A stretch of DNA of 56,019 bases from the NCBI GenBank assembly GCA_028872875.1, contig JAGWOC010000015.1, forward strand, positions 1 through 56,019, read 5' to 3'. This stretch comes from Chloroflexota bacterium. GTDB lineage: Bacteria; Chloroflexota; Dehalococcoidia; DSTF01; JACRBR01. Numbering within the stretch: position 1 is the stretch's first letter; every line of letters begins with the position of its first letter. Below, piece by piece: positions 1-11,541 of the stretch. The notes beneath the pieces were generated by a model, which searched no databases, was not told the DNA's origin, and was given only the letters and a program-made list of their open reading frames with translations. The translations under genes were made by a program, and so were the position numbers.

Positions 1-548
1 GCCCCGCGCCCGCGCGGGCCGCCCCCCCGCCGCGGCCCCCCCCCACGACCGCGCCGCGCCCGCGGCGCACCGACCTGGCGCACGCCTCCGCCGAGGAGAT
101 CGCCGCGATGCTCGGCAGCACCGCGCCCGTCATCCCTCCCGCCTCCGACGCGCCCGAAGAGACGCCCGCCCCGGCGCCCGGCGCGCCACCGGCGTCCGCG
201 AGGGACACCGCCGAGCAGGGGGATCCACGGCTCGCGACGCTCGTCGACGAAATCCGCAAGCTCGCGCGTCCGCGCAGCCAGAAGCTCGATGCGCTCCTCA
301 ACGGCTCGTGCCGCGCACTCTCCTTCGAGGACGGCGTGCTCACCCTCGGGTTCTACGAGGACAAGTTCCACAAGAAGCAGGTCGAAGAGACCGCGAACCG
401 CCGCGTCTACGAGGAGATCGCGGCCGGCATCCTCGGTGCGCCGGCGTCCATCCGGTGTATCATTGCCCCGCGGCCCGCGCGCGCGCTGAGCCCGCTCGTC
501 CAGCACGCCGTGCAGAATCACGGCGCCACGATCGTGTCTGAAGAATAG
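1..548 (+). CDS. dnaX: DNA polymerase III subunit gamma/tau, C-terminal part (5' end outside window)
   Basis: The frame is open from the left edge and ends with TAG at 546-548, so the AAA+ clamp-loader part lies outside. What is visible is a Pro/Ala-rich linker followed by a compact domain of about 85 residues (from LATLVDEIRKLA to the end) that resembles the C-terminal domain of DnaX in Chloroflexi, with the core FEDGVLTLGFYEDKFHKK. The product would be the clamp-loader subunit that loads the sliding clamp and couples the polymerases. The assignment rests mainly on the conserved order dnaX-ybaB-recR: ybaB starts 10 bases after this stop and recR follows. An internal ATG at 108 exists but lies within the linker and is unlikely to be the real start. 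The domain alone would be hard to identify; context raises the confidence. Confidence 0.8.
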   Translation, partial: PAPARAAPPPRPPPTTAPRPRRTDLAHASAEEIAAMLGSTAPVIPPASDAPEETPAPAPGAPPASARDTAEQGDPRLATLVDEIRKLARPRSQKLDALLNGSCRALSFEDGVLTLGFYEDKFHKKQVEETANRRVYEEIAAGILGAPASIRCIIAPRPARALSPLVQHAVQNHGATIVSEE

Positions 549-558
549 GAGCCCGGCG

Positions 559-879
559 ATGGGGATGAACCGCGACATGATGGCGAAGCTGGCCCAGATG
601 CAGGAGCGCCTCGTCAAAGCCCAGGCCGACCTCGCCGAGAAGCGTGCCGAGGGCACCTCCGGCGGCGGCGCCGTGCAGATCGTCGTCACCGGCGGCATGA
701 AGGTCGATTCGCTCAAGATCGATAAGGAAGTCGTTGACCCGGAAGACGTCGAGATGCTCGAGGATCTGGTCACCGCCGCGCTCAACGAGGTGCTGCAGAA
801 GGTCCAGGCGCTGCAGATGGGTCAGCTCGCCGGCCTTGCCGGCAGCCTCGGCATCGGCGGCATCCCCGGGTTGCAGTAG
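559..879 (+). CDS. ybaB: YbaB/EbfC family nucleoid-associated protein
   Basis: A 106-residue protein, the normal size for this family of small dimeric DNA-binding proteins that associate with the nucleoid. The N-terminal MAKLAQMQERLVKAQADLAEK helix, the GGGAVQIVVTGGMKVDSLKI strand region and the acidic DPEDVEMLEDLV segment are all family hallmarks. The ATG at 559 is preceded by an AGGAG sequence. It sits between dnaX and recR as in most bacteria, which suggests cotranscription and a link to DNA replication or repair. The exact role of this family is not settled. Confidence 0.95.
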   Translation: MGMNRDMMAKLAQMQERLVKAQADLAEKRAEGTSGGGAVQIVVTGGMKVDSLKIDKEVVDPEDVEMLEDLVTAALNEVLQKVQALQMGQLAGLAGSLGIGGIPGLQ

Positions 880-962
880 GCCGCTGACGGGACGTCGCCC
901 GGCCATGCGCACGCGCACGATGCCGAGGGCAGCGACGGACGGAAGCGCTGGATGACCCCGCT

Positions 963-1574
963 ATGAACGACGCAACCGCCGCCGCCGCCGCGCCCGTCGC
1001 CCGGCTCATCGACGAGTTCCACAAGCTCCCCGGCGTCGGTCCGAAGAGCGCGCAGCGCCTCACGTATCACCTGCTCCGCATCCCTCACGAGGACGCGCTC
1101 GCGCTCGCGCAGGCGATTATCGAGCTCAAGGAGAAGACCGTCCTCTGCTCCGTCTGCCAGAACGTCACCGAGCAGGACCCCTGCGTCATCTGCCGCGACG
1201 ACGGGCGCGACCGCGCGACGATCTGCGTCGTCGAGGAGCCGCTCGACATCCTCGCCGTCGAGCGCACGCGCGGCTTCCACGGCCTCTATCACGTGTTGCA
1301 CGGCGTCATCTCCCCCATGGACGGCATCGGCCCCGACGACCTGAAGGTCGGCGAGCTGCTCGCGCGCCTGCGCGGGGGCTCCGTGCACGAGGTGATCATG
1401 GCCACCAACCCGAACCTCGAGGGCGAAGCGACGTCGATGTACATCAGCCGTCTGCTGACGCCGCTTGGCGTGCGCGTCACGCGCCTCGCGCGCGGCCTGC
1501 CGATGGGCTCCGATCTCGAATACGCCGACGACGTGACGCTCTCGCGCGCCCTCGAGAACCGCCAGGACGTTTGA
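963..1574 (+). CDS. recR: Recombination mediator protein RecR
   Basis: A 203-residue protein of normal RecR length. Domains in order: a helix-hairpin-helix (about residues 20-35, [12 protein letters not shown]), a C4 zinc finger (Cys62, Cys65, Cys74, Cys77), a Toprim domain (about 85-180) and the C-terminal [13 protein letters not shown] segment. RecR acts with RecF/RecO to load RecA on single-stranded gaps during recombinational repair. The start at 963 has only a weak ribosome-binding site; a closer ATG at 955 is out of frame. It is the third gene of the dnaX-ybaB-recR group, 83 bases after ybaB. An Ala-rich stretch follows the start Met. Confidence 0.97.
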   Translation: MNDATAAAAAPVARLIDEFHKLPGVGPKSAQRLTYHLLRIPHEDALALAQAIIELKEKTVLCSVCQNVTEQDPCVICRDDGRDRATICVVEEPLDILAVERTRGFHGLYHVLHGVISPMDGIGPDDLKVGELLARLRGGSVHEVIMATNPNLEGEATSMYISRLLTPLGVRVTRLARGLPMGSDLEYADDVTLSRALENRQDV

Positions 1575-1614
1575 GCGGGCCATTCGCGCGGCGCCACGGT
1601 AGATGACGTTGTCA

Positions 1615-1629
1615 GTCGAGAAGCTCGAC
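1615..1629 (+). terminator. Small hairpin after recR
   Basis: A perfect 6-bp stem GTCGAG/CTCGAC with a 3-base loop lies 40 bases after the recR stop. There is no T-run after it, so it may be a weak terminator or simply chance. The rest of the 217-base gap to the next gene shows no convincing ORF. Confidence 0.3.
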
Positions 1630-1791
1630 TTCCCGCGGGCGAGCGCGTCGCTTTGCCGGGGCGCCAGCGTCCGATAAGGTGGTCGTGAGCAGAGATCTAT
1701 TTTTGCAGTGCGCGCCGCAAGCGCACGTCCGCGCGCCGCGGCAGCCCGCGCCGGCTGGGCGCGGAGCCGGGGGATGGTGCGCGGGAGGAGC

Positions 1792-2652
1792 ATGGGCGCC
1801 GACGCCGCCGCTATAACGTTCATCCTCAAGGTCGCGGCGGCGTCGCTGGCTGGCGGCGTCGTCGGTTCGATCAGCGGGCTCGGCGGCGGCATCATCATCG
1901 TGCCCGTCCTCACCATCTTCCTCGGCATGCCGATCCAGGACGCGATCGGCGCCAGCATCATCTCCGTCATCGCCACGTCGAGCGGCGCCGGCTCGGTCTA
2001 CGTGCGCGATCACATCACCAATGTCCGCATCGCCATGTTCCTCGAAGTCGAGACCGCCGCGGGTGCCATCATCGGTGCCGCCGTCCTCGCGCCCATCGCC
2101 AACGCCCAGGCGCTCTCGATCGTCTTCGGCCTGGTGCTGCTCGCCTCGCTCGTCCCGATCTTCGGCAAGATCGGCGAGGAGCTGCCGGAAGGCGTGCACA
2201 ACGACCCGCTCGCGAAGAAGCTCAGGCTGAGCAGCTCCTACTTCGACAAGCGCATGGGCCGCCAGGTCGACTATCAGGTGACCGGCATCCCTGCGTCGAT
2301 GGGCGTCATGTTCCTTGCCGGCATCATCTCGGGCCTGCTGGGGATCGGCGCGGGCGTCCTGAAGGTGCTGGCGCACGAGGTCGCGATGAAGGTCCCGTCG
2401 AAGGTCTCGACGGCGACGAGCAACTTCATGATCGGGGTCACGGCGGCGACGGCGGCCGGCGTCTACCTCCGCCGCGGGCTCGTCCTCCCGTGGGTCGTCG
2501 TGCCGGTGGCGTCCTCCGTGCTGCTGGGCGCCTTCATCGGCACGATGCTGATGGAGCGCATGTCGAACGCGCGGGTCCGCCAGGTCTTCGCCGTGGCGCT
2601 CGCCGTCATCGGCCTGGAGATGCTGTCGCGCGGGCTGGGGCTGCCGCTATGA
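1792..2652 (+). CDS. TSUP (TauE/SafE) family anion exporter
   Basis: A 286-residue polytopic membrane protein with about eight hydrophobic segments and the glycine-rich first-helix motif GSISGLGGGIIIVPVL plus a second-half repeat (GIISGLLGIGAGVLKV), typical of the TauE/SafE/TSUP family, which moves sulfite, sulfonates or related organic anions across the membrane. The frame extends upstream to a GTG at 1708, but the ATG at 1792 has a clear GGGAGGAG ribosome-binding site, and the extra Arg/Ala-rich residues look non-coding. The stop overlaps the next start (ATGA), so it is translationally coupled to a DUF1634 protein, a frequent partner of TSUP proteins. The substrate cannot be read from the sequence. 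Confidence 0.9.
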   Translation: MGADAAAITFILKVAAASLAGGVVGSISGLGGGIIIVPVLTIFLGMPIQDAIGASIISVIATSSGAGSVYVRDHITNVRIAMFLEVETAAGAIIGAAVLAPIANAQALSIVFGLVLLASLVPIFGKIGEELPEGVHNDPLAKKLRLSSSYFDKRMGRQVDYQVTGIPASMGVMFLAGIISGLLGIGAGVLKVLAHEVAMKVPSKVSTATSNFMIGVTAATAAGVYLRRGLVLPWVVVPVASSVLLGAFIGTMLMERMSNARVRQVFAVALAVIGLEMLSRGLGLPL

Positions 2653-3053
2653 GAGATTCCGTCGAGACGCCGATGCCCCCGGGTCCGCCCCTGCGCCACG
2701 AAGCCATCTCGATCGAGGCGGCGTCGAGTTGGGTGCTGCGCGTCGGCGTGGTCTCGAGCGTCGTCGTGATGCTCGCCGGCCTCGTGATCGGCCTCGTCCG
2801 CAACACCGTCAGCGTCTACGAGATCGAACACCGCGCGTTCAGCGGTCACCCGACGGTGCTGTGGCGCGGCGTCACGTCCGGCAGCGGCTTCGCCATCATG
2901 GAGGTGGGCCTCCTCCTGCTCGTGCTGACGCCGATCGTCCGCGTCGCTACGGCGATGCTGCTCTTCGCGACCGAAGACCGCGACTGGGTCTACACCGTCG
3001 TCACGTTCTTCGTCCTCGTCATGACGCTGGCGGCGCTGCTGCTCCTCCGCTGA
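2649..3053 (+). CDS. DUF1634 family membrane protein
   Basis: A 134-residue protein with three predicted transmembrane helices (residues about 28-50, 80-100, 112-134) and a conserved-looking GVTSGSGFAIMEVGLLLLVL region. It matches the DUF1634 pattern: small three-helix proteins encoded directly after TSUP transporters. The ATG overlaps the stop of the transporter gene by four bases, so the two are almost certainly made together; an accessory-subunit role is inferred, not shown. The longer in-frame extension upstream (to 2490) lies inside the transporter gene and is rejected. Confidence 0.85.
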   Translation: MRDSVETPMPPGPPLRHEAISIEAASSWVLRVGVVSSVVVMLAGLVIGLVRNTVSVYEIEHRAFSGHPTVLWRGVTSGSGFAIMEVGLLLLVLTPIVRVATAMLLFATEDRDWVYTVVTFFVLVMTLAALLLLR

Positions 3054-3093
3054 CGGCGCCCCTCGCCACCACCACACCGCGTTTTCTGGTTGC

Positions 3094-4104
3094 TCAGCGG
3101 TGCGCCCAGGCCACCCGCTCGTCGATGCGCCGCCGCACCCCGTACTCGACCGGCTTGAAGCCGCTCGACTGCCAGAACTTCGCGCCCTGCAGGTTCGGCG
3201 CCGCGAAGTGCAGGCCGATGTGCTCGTAGCCCTGCTCGCGCGCCCAGGCCGCCGCCCGCGACAGCAGCGCCGTGCCGACGCCGCCCGCGCGGGCGTCCTG
3301 CGTCACGATGCCCTGGTACAGGTAGATGGTCTTCTCCGGCACGGTCATCGCCGTCAGGAACGCCGGCTGCATGAAGGTGTCCATGCCGACCGGCCGCCCG
3401 TCCTCGTACGCGATCCAGTGCGCGTTCGCGGCGTCCGCCAGCAGGCCCGCGTTCATGTCGTGGCTCGCCGGGTCGGTCTCGCGCAGGTACGGCCAGTAGA
3501 TCGGCGACCGCGCGTGGTGCAGGTTCAACTCCTCGGCGAGCGCGAAGACGACCGCCGCATCCTCGCTGCTCGCCTGGTGCACCTCGACGTCCGCCGCGCG
3601 CCGCTCCGGCGGCCCGACGCCACGGATCGCCGCCACCGAGTGCCGCCCGAACGACAGCGACGCGAAGGCCTCGCCGACCGCCGCGTCCGCCGGCGCGATG
3701 CCGGCGATGTGGTCGAAGTATCCGCGCTCGACGAAGTGGTCGGCGAGCGCCGCGTACATCTCCCGGTAGAGGTCGTACTCCGCGCCTGCCTTCGCCGCGT
3801 GCGACGGGTAGTTGATCGCCACGCTGCGCGGCGGGAAGAACGACGCCAGGAAGTGCGTCGGCGGGAAGAGCTGCGGCGCGCCCAGCATGAACCCGGCGAC
3901 CTCGCCGCCGTCCTTCGCGACCACGCCGTACCAGCCGGAATGGTCGAACGCCCCCTCGATGGCGGCGCGGCACGCCGCCGGTACCTCGTACACCGCCGGC
4001 AGCAGCGGCTCGCGCTCGCGGTCGCGCCCGTGCCGTTCGGCCAGCAGCGACGCCGCGGCATCAAGATGGATGTCGGGGTTGAACGTAGCGATCGTCGTGC
4101 TCAC
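3094..4104 (-). CDS. Tandem GNAT-family N-acetyltransferase
   Basis: A 336-residue protein with two GNAT-like halves. The C-terminal half is the better conserved, with the acetyl-CoA pyrophosphate-binding loop QDARAGGVGTALLSRA followed by the GLHFAAPNLQGAKFWQSSGF helix-strand that ends GNAT domains. The N-terminal half lacks a clear Q/RxxGxG/A loop and may be structural. Substrate unknown. The GTG start at 4104 lies nine bases after a TATCAT -10 element and has no ribosome-binding site, suggesting a leaderless transcript. It converges with the TSUP/DUF1634 pair. Confidence 0.85.
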   Translation of the reverse strand: MSTTIATFNPDIHLDAAASLLAERHGRDREREPLLPAVYEVPAACRAAIEGAFDHSGWYGVVAKDGGEVAGFMLGAPQLFPPTHFLASFFPPRSVAINYPSHAAKAGAEYDLYREMYAALADHFVERGYFDHIAGIAPADAAVGEAFASLSFGRHSVAAIRGVGPPERRAADVEVHQASSEDAAVVFALAEELNLHHARSPIYWPYLRETDPASHDMNAGLLADAANAHWIAYEDGRPVGMDTFMQPAFLTAMTVPEKTIYLYQGIVTQDARAGGVGTALLSRAAAWAREQGYEHIGLHFAAPNLQGAKFWQSSGFKPVEYGVRRRIDERVAWAHR

Positions 4105-4113
4105 ACTGCGGCG

Positions 4114-4119
4114 ATGATA
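4114..4119 (-). promoter_or_regulatory. -10 element (TATCAT) for the GNAT gene
   Basis: On the minus strand a TATCAT hexamer ends nine bases before the GTG start. No good -35 is visible. The geometry puts the transcription start within a few bases of the start codon. Confidence 0.45.
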
Positions 4120-4262
4120 GCAGACGCTGTTGGCTGAGACATGCCGGGTCCGCCGTCCGCCGCCAGCATGCCGCCGCTGTCTGTTGTGTGTTGTCTGATG
4201 GCGCCGGATGCCCGCAGCATCGTAGCCGTGGCGCTCGCCGCCGGTAGACCAGGAGGCCCCAT

Positions 4263-5684
4263 ATGCATGACGAACTCGCCTGGATGCCCGCGACCGAGAT
4301 GCGCGATGCCATTCGCACCCGCGCGCTCTCGCCCGTCGAGGTGACGCGCGCGCTGCTCGAGCGCATCGACGCGCTGAACCCCGCGCTCAACGCCTACTGC
4401 CTCGTCACGCCGGAGCTGGCGATGGCGTCGGCCCAACAGGCCGAGGCCGCCGTCATGCGCGGCGAGCGCCTCGGCCCGCTGCACGGCGTCCCCGTCTCAA
4501 TCAAGGACCTCTTCGACGTCAGGGGGCTGCCCACCACCAAGGGCGCCCGCATCTACAAGGACCGCGTCGCCGATGGCTTCGAGTACTGCGTCAAGCGCCT
4601 GCTCGATGCAGGCGCCGTCCATCTCGGCAAGACGAACACGCCGGAGTTCGGCTTCCTGCCGACGACCGAGAACGAGCTCTTCGGCGCCACCTACAACCCG
4701 TGGGACATCCGGCGCACGCCCGGCGGCTCCAGCGGCGGCGCCGGCGCGGCGGTGGCCGCCGGCCTCGGGCCGATCGCGGTCGGCAGCGACGGCGGCGGCT
4801 CGATCCGCATCCCCGCGTCGTTCTGCGGCGTCTTCGGCATCAAGCCGACGTACGGCCGGGTGCCGCGCAACCCCGGCGGCTGGTCGACCTTCACGCACCG
4901 CGGCCCCATGACGCGCACCGTCGCCGACGCCGCGCTCATGCTCGACGTGATGGCGGGCCACGAACCCGCCGACCCGTTCACGGTCGCCGATTACCCCGGG
5001 TCCTTCCTCGCCGAGGTCGAGGGCGGCGTGCGCGGCCTGCGCGTCGCCTGGTCTCCCGACCTTGGATACGCGCTCGTCGAGCCGGAGGTGCGCGCGGTCT
5101 GCGAGCGGGCGGCGCGCCGCTTCGAGGAGCTGGGCTGCACGGTCGAGGAGGCCCATCCCGGCTTCGCCAACCCGAACCTCGACCGCACGTTCATCATCCT
5201 CGCCGCTACCGGCGATGCCCTCTGGCTCAGCGCCCTCACCGACGAGCAGCGCGGGCAGGTCGGCGCCACCGCGAAGCAGTTCCTCGAGTACGGCGGCAAG
5301 GTGAGCGGTGCGGACTACCTGCGCGCCAACGAGCGCCGCATGGCCATCTGGCAGGCGACGCAGCGCTTCCACCAGACCTACGACCTGCTGCTGACGCCGA
5401 CGCTCTCCGTCACGGCGTTCCCGGTCGGCGAGCCGCCGCCGCAGATCGATGGCTCCAACTACGCGCCGCTCGCCTGGTCCCCGTTCACCGCGCCGTTCAA
5501 CCTGACCGGCCAGCCGGCGGCGTCCGTCCCGTGCGGCTTCGACGCGCAGGGCCTGCCCGTCGGCCTCCACATCGTCGGCCGCGCCTATCAGGACGCGCTC
5601 GTCCTCCGCGCCGCGCGCGCCTTCGAGCAGCTCCAGCCCTGGGCGGAGGCGCACCCGCCGCTCGACGCGCTGATGGCGGGATGA
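4263..5684 (+). CDS. Amidase (amidase-signature family)
   Basis: A 473-residue serine hydrolase of the amidase-signature family, which hydrolyses carboxamide bonds. The Ser-cisSer-Lys triad is complete: Lys81 (VPVSIKDLF), cis-Ser156 in the GGSSGGAGAAVAAG loop and nucleophile Ser180 in GSDGGGSIRIPAS; the spacings of 75 and 24 residues match fatty-acid amide hydrolase. An AGGAGG ribosome-binding site precedes the ATG. No gatB/gatC is nearby, so it is more likely a catabolic amidase than GatA of the tRNA amidotransferase. The substrate is not evident. It is followed by a short AT-richer repeat and then glpK. Confidence 0.93.
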   Translation: MHDELAWMPATEMRDAIRTRALSPVEVTRALLERIDALNPALNAYCLVTPELAMASAQQAEAAVMRGERLGPLHGVPVSIKDLFDVRGLPTTKGARIYKDRVADGFEYCVKRLLDAGAVHLGKTNTPEFGFLPTTENELFGATYNPWDIRRTPGGSSGGAGAAVAAGLGPIAVGSDGGGSIRIPASFCGVFGIKPTYGRVPRNPGGWSTFTHRGPMTRTVADAALMLDVMAGHEPADPFTVADYPGSFLAEVEGGVRGLRVAWSPDLGYALVEPEVRAVCERAARRFEELGCTVEEAHPGFANPNLDRTFIILAATGDALWLSALTDEQRGQVGATAKQFLEYGGKVSGADYLRANERRMAIWQATQRFHQTYDLLLTPTLSVTAFPVGEPPPQIDGSNYAPLAWSPFTAPFNLTGQPAASVPCGFDAQGLPVGLHIVGRAYQDALVLRAARAFEQLQPWAEAHPPLDALMAG

Positions 5685-5685
5685 G

Positions 5686-5716
5686 CCTCCAACTTCCAAC
5701 ATCTAGCCTCCAACAT
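5686..5716. repeat. CTCCAAC-type short tandem-like sequence
   Basis: Directly after the amidase stop there are two copies of a CTCCAAC(A/T)TC-type unit in about 30 bases, AT-richer than the surroundings. A related sequence in the opposite orientation (GAAGCTGGAAGATGGAATGT) occurs at about 55698-55718. Probably a low-complexity dispersed element of no known function. Confidence 0.4.
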
Positions 5717-5757
5717 CCCGTCTCCCGGCGCACCTCCCGCCTCCCCCACCCACCCCC

Positions 5758-5763
5758 TACACT
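5758..5763 (+). promoter_or_regulatory. -10 element (TACACT) of glpK
   Basis: TACACT ends six bases before the glpK ATG, and there is no Shine-Dalgarno sequence between. Transcription would begin at or next to the A of the start codon, i.e. a leaderless mRNA. No clear -35 is visible. Confidence 0.5.
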
Positions 5764-5769
5764 GCCGCC

Positions 5770-8872
<3,103 letters not shown>

Positions 8873-8876
<4 letters not shown>

Positions 8877-9664
8877 CCAACACCTTCTGGGACGCCACGA
8901 CCTACGACCGGATCGGCACACCGATGCGCCGCTGGGCGCAGCAGGTCATCGATGACCTGCACCTGCGCGGGGACGAGACCGTGCTCGATGCCGGCTGCGG
9001 CGCCGGGTCCGTTACGCTCGACCTGCTCGCGAAGCTCCCCCGCGGCCGCATCTACGCCGTCGACGCCTCGCCCGAGATGATCGCGGCGCTCACACGCGCG
9101 CTCGACGAGCGCGGCGTCACGACCGTTGTCCCCGTCCTCGCGAGCCTCACAGACTTCACGCTGCCGGAGCCGGTCGACGCGGTCTTCTCCAACGCCGTAT
9201 TCCACTGGATCCCCGACGACGCGGCGCTCTTCGGCGCGCTGTTCCGCGCGACGAAGCCGGGCGGGAGGTTGCGCGCGCAGTGCGGTGGCTACGGCAACAA
9301 CGCGCACGTGCTGGAATCCGTCGGCGCCGTCCGCGAGCGGGCGCCGTTCGCCAAGCACCTGGAGGGATTCACCGATACCAAGACCTACCGCACGCCGGAG
9401 CGCGCGACCGCTTCGCTCGAGCGCGCGGGCTGGCGCGACGTGCGCGCGTCGCTCTTCGCCGCGCCCATCCCGTTCGAGCGCGAGGGCGATGCCGCGCTGT
9501 ACGTGCGGACCATCCTGCTGCGTGACCACGTCGCGCGCCTGCCGGAAGAGCTGCGCGACGCCTACGCCCGTGACGTCGTGCGGGAGACGGTCCGCCGCCA
9601 CGGTGCGCCCTACACCGCGGACTACGTGCGCCTCGACCTCTGGGCGCGCCGCCCTGCGCGCTGA
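8873..9664 (+). CDS. Class I SAM-dependent methyltransferase (trans-aconitate methyltransferase-like)
   Basis: A 263-residue Rossmann-fold methyltransferase. Motif I VLDAGCGAGSVTLDLL (residues 38-53), motif II YAVDASPEMI, and the SNAVFHWIPDD segment with KPGGRLRAQCGG after it resemble trans-aconitate 2-methyltransferase (Tam) and related small-molecule methyltransferases. The ATG overlaps the glpD stop by four bases, so it is part of the glycerol operon; why a methyltransferase is coupled to glycerol breakdown is not obvious. Real substrate unknown. Confidence 0.85.
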
Positions 9665-9708
9665 CCGGCCGGGGGACACGGGTTGACGGTGGGAAGCACG
9701 TCCGCGGG

Positions 9709-9736
9709 TTGACTTCGTCTTGTCACTTCTTACCCT
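9709..9736 (+). promoter_or_regulatory. Consensus-like promoter without an evident downstream gene
   Basis: TTGACT (9709-9714), a 16-base spacer and TACCCT (9731-9736) form a good sigma-70-type promoter on the plus strand. Only the 3' end of a minus-strand gene and a small hairpin (GGTGCC/GGCACC, 9793-9806) follow. The sequence CGGGTTGAC is repeated 26 bases upstream (9679-9687). Confidence 0.4.
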
Positions 9737-9840
9737 GTCCGTGGCGTGTCCGCGATCCGTCCATCGTACGCCGTCCGGGGCAGAGGTCGAAGGGTGCCGT
9801 GGCACCGGCGAGCGTCCGACCCGGAGGTGAAGCGCCGCGG

Positions 9841-10164
9841 CTACCCGCCCGCTGCTACGTCGCGCACGGCGCGGGCGATCTGCGCCCGCATGCGCGCCGC
9901 GCGCATCGCGCCGATGCCGGCGGCGATCGCCGCGCCGATCGCCGCGTCGTGTGGCTCGTAGGTGAACGGGTCGCCGGCGCGCCGCACGAGCCGCGCGCTG
10001 ACCGCCTCGTCGAGCGCCTCCGTCATCGTCTCCTCGCTCACGTGGAGGAAGCGCCGCAGCACCTCGTACCGCACGGGCGTCTCGGCCACGGCGACGATGT
10101 CCGCGATGCGGCGCGCGGCGCTCGAGAGCGTCAGCAGCGGCTCGGCGCGGTCGGAGGCGTCCAC
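9841..10164 (-). CDS. Small winged-helix-like protein of unknown function
   Basis: A minus-strand frame of 107 residues from a GTG at 10164 (another GTG at 10179 would add five residues). The sequence reads like a winged-helix unit (LLTLSSAARRIADIVAVAETPVRYEVLRRFLHVSEETMTEALDEAVSARLVRR) followed by an Ala-rich helix, similar to the small domain after the ATPase core in some STAND/AAA regulators. It is well composed for a protein in this genome, with no overlap to another gene, and is divergent from ispD. It could be an independent small protein or a remnant of a larger regulator; no function is assigned. Confidence 0.5.
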   Translation of the reverse strand: MDASDRAEPLLTLSSAARRIADIVAVAETPVRYEVLRRFLHVSEETMTEALDEAVSARLVRRAGDPFTYEPHDAAIGAAIAAGIGAMRAARMRAQIARAVRDVAAGG

Positions 10165-10190
10165 GGCGTGAGTGTACACGCCGCATCCCG

Positions 10191-10196
10191 TACCAT
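10191..10196 (+). promoter_or_regulatory. -10 element (TACCAT) of ispD
   Basis: TACCAT ends seven bases before the ispD ATG and no ribosome-binding site lies between, the same arrangement as glpK. Confidence 0.4.
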
Positions 10197-10203
10197 GCGC
10201 GGC

Positions 10204-10908
10204 ATGAGCGACCGCATCGAAGGGCCGGCGTTTGGCGTCATCGTCGCCGCCGGCCGGGGCGAGCGCATGGACGGCGTGGACAAGGTGTACGCCGCGCTCG
10301 TCGGCCGCCCGCTCATCGTCTGGCCCCTGGGCGCCTTCCGCGCCTGCGACGCCGTCGACGGCGTGGTCGTCGTCGTCCCGGCCGGCGGCGTCGCCCGCAT
10401 GGAGGCGCTCGTGCGAGAGTGGCGCATGACGAAGGTGCGCGCGGTCGTCCCCGGCGGCGCGCACCGGCAGGCGTCGGTGCGCGCCGGCATCGAGGCCGCG
10501 GAAGGCGCGGCCATCGTCGCGGTACACGACGGCGCGCGGCCGCTCGTGACGCCGGATCTCATCGCCCGCGGCGTCGCAATCGCCCGCGAGACGGGCGCCG
10601 CGCTGTGTGCCGTCCCCGCGCGCGACACCGTGAAGGAGGTCGAGGACGACCCGCCCGTCGTGCGCGCGACGCTCGACCGCGCGCGCGCCTGGCTGGCGCA
10701 GACGCCGCAGGTCTTCGGACGCGCGCTGCTGCTCGAGGCCCACCGCCGCGCGGAGACGCTGGCGACCGACGACGCCGCGCTCGTCGAGGCGATGGGCCAC
10801 CGCGTGCGCGTGTACGAGGGGGCGGCGTCGAACCTCAAGGTGACAACGCCCGACGACCTTCTCGTCGCCGAGGCGCTGCTGCGCGCCCGCTTCGACGCGG
10901 CGCTCTGA
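10204..10908 (+). CDS. ispD: 2-C-methyl-D-erythritol 4-phosphate cytidylyltransferase
   Basis: A 234-residue cytidylyltransferase of the non-mevalonate (MEP) isoprenoid pathway, which joins CTP to MEP. Signatures: the nucleotide-binding GVIVAAGRGERM (11-22) with Lys27, SVRAGIEAA, VAVHDGARPLV (residues 106-115), and the AQTPQVF motif near residue 172. Length is typical. The partner ispF, often adjacent or fused, is not present. The gene ends exactly where the convergent LysM lipoprotein gene ends, so the two stops abut. Confidence 0.95.
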   Translation: MSDRIEGPAFGVIVAAGRGERMDGVDKVYAALVGRPLIVWPLGAFRACDAVDGVVVVVPAGGVARMEALVREWRMTKVRAVVPGGAHRQASVRAGIEAAEGAAIVAVHDGARPLVTPDLIARGVAIARETGAALCAVPARDTVKEVEDDPPVVRATLDRARAWLAQTPQVFGRALLLEAHRRAETLATDDAALVEAMGHRVRVYEGAASNLKVTTPDDLLVAEALLRARFDAAL

Positions 10909-11541
10909 TCAGGCCGGCGTCGGCGACGCGGCCGGAGCAGGCGGGATGACGATCACGTCGCCCACGTGCATGTTGGTCGGGTTGAGCCCCGGATTCGCTG
11001 CCAGCAGCGCCTCGACGGTGATCCCGAACTTCTTGGCGATGTTCACCGGGATGTCGCCGGCCTGCACCGTGTAGGTCTGACCCAGCGACGACGGCGTCCG
11101 AGCCGGCGCCGGGGTGGGCGTCCGCACCGCGGCCACCGGCGTGTCCGTGGGTGCGGGGCCCGGGGTGTCCGTAGCTGGCACCGCCGCCGGCGTGGCGGCT
11201 GCGGCCCCTGCGGGCAGCTTGATCGTCTGCCCGACGGACAGGGTGCTCGGGTTGATGCTGGGGTTCGCCGCCCGCAGGTCCTGGAGGCTGATGCCGAGAC
11301 GCTGCGCGATCCCCGCCAGCGTGTCGCCCGACTTGACCGTGTACATCGAGCCGCCCGGCGACTGCGCGACGCCGCCTCCCAGGACCAGCGGCGTCGGCAG
11401 CGTTGCGGCGAGCGTCGCCGTCGGCGCCGCGGCGCCGATCGCCGGCGTGCCCGACGACGACCCGCCGCCGCAGGCTGCCAGCAGGAGCGCTGGCGCGGAC
11501 ACGCAACAGACGACAACGCAGAGCCCTCCGCGGATCCGCAC
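10909..11541 (-). CDS. Lipoprotein with two LysM domains
   Basis: A 210-residue exported protein. A GTG start at 11541 follows an AGGAGG site five bases upstream. The N-terminus is a signal peptide with the lipobox LLAAC (Cys24), so the mature protein is probably lipid-anchored outside the membrane. Two LysM domains follow (about residues 67-110 and 155-198; YTVKSGDTLAGIAQRLGIS and YTVQAGDIPVNIAKKFGIT), separated by a Pro/Ala/Thr-rich linker. LysM binds N-acetylglucosamine-containing glycans such as peptidoglycan. There is no catalytic domain, so it is likely a wall-binding or scaffold protein. Confidence 0.9.
   Translation of the reverse strand: MRIRGGLCVVVCCVSAPALLLAACGGGSSSGTPAIGAAAPTATLAATLPTPLVLGGGVAQSPGGSMYTVKSGDTLAGIAQRLGISLQDLRAANPSINPSTLSVGQTIKLPAGAAAATPAAVPATDTPGPAPTDTPVAAVRTPTPAPARTPSSLGQTYTVQAGDIPVNIAKKFGITVEALLAANPGLNPTNMHVGDVIVIPPAPAASPTPA

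Noticed and set aside
822-1976. 384-residue minus-strand ORF over ybaB-recR-TSUP
   Set aside because: It lies opposite genes with strong family matches, and its composition (Arg/Ala/Asp-rich, no fold pattern) is what the complement of GC-rich coding sequence gives.
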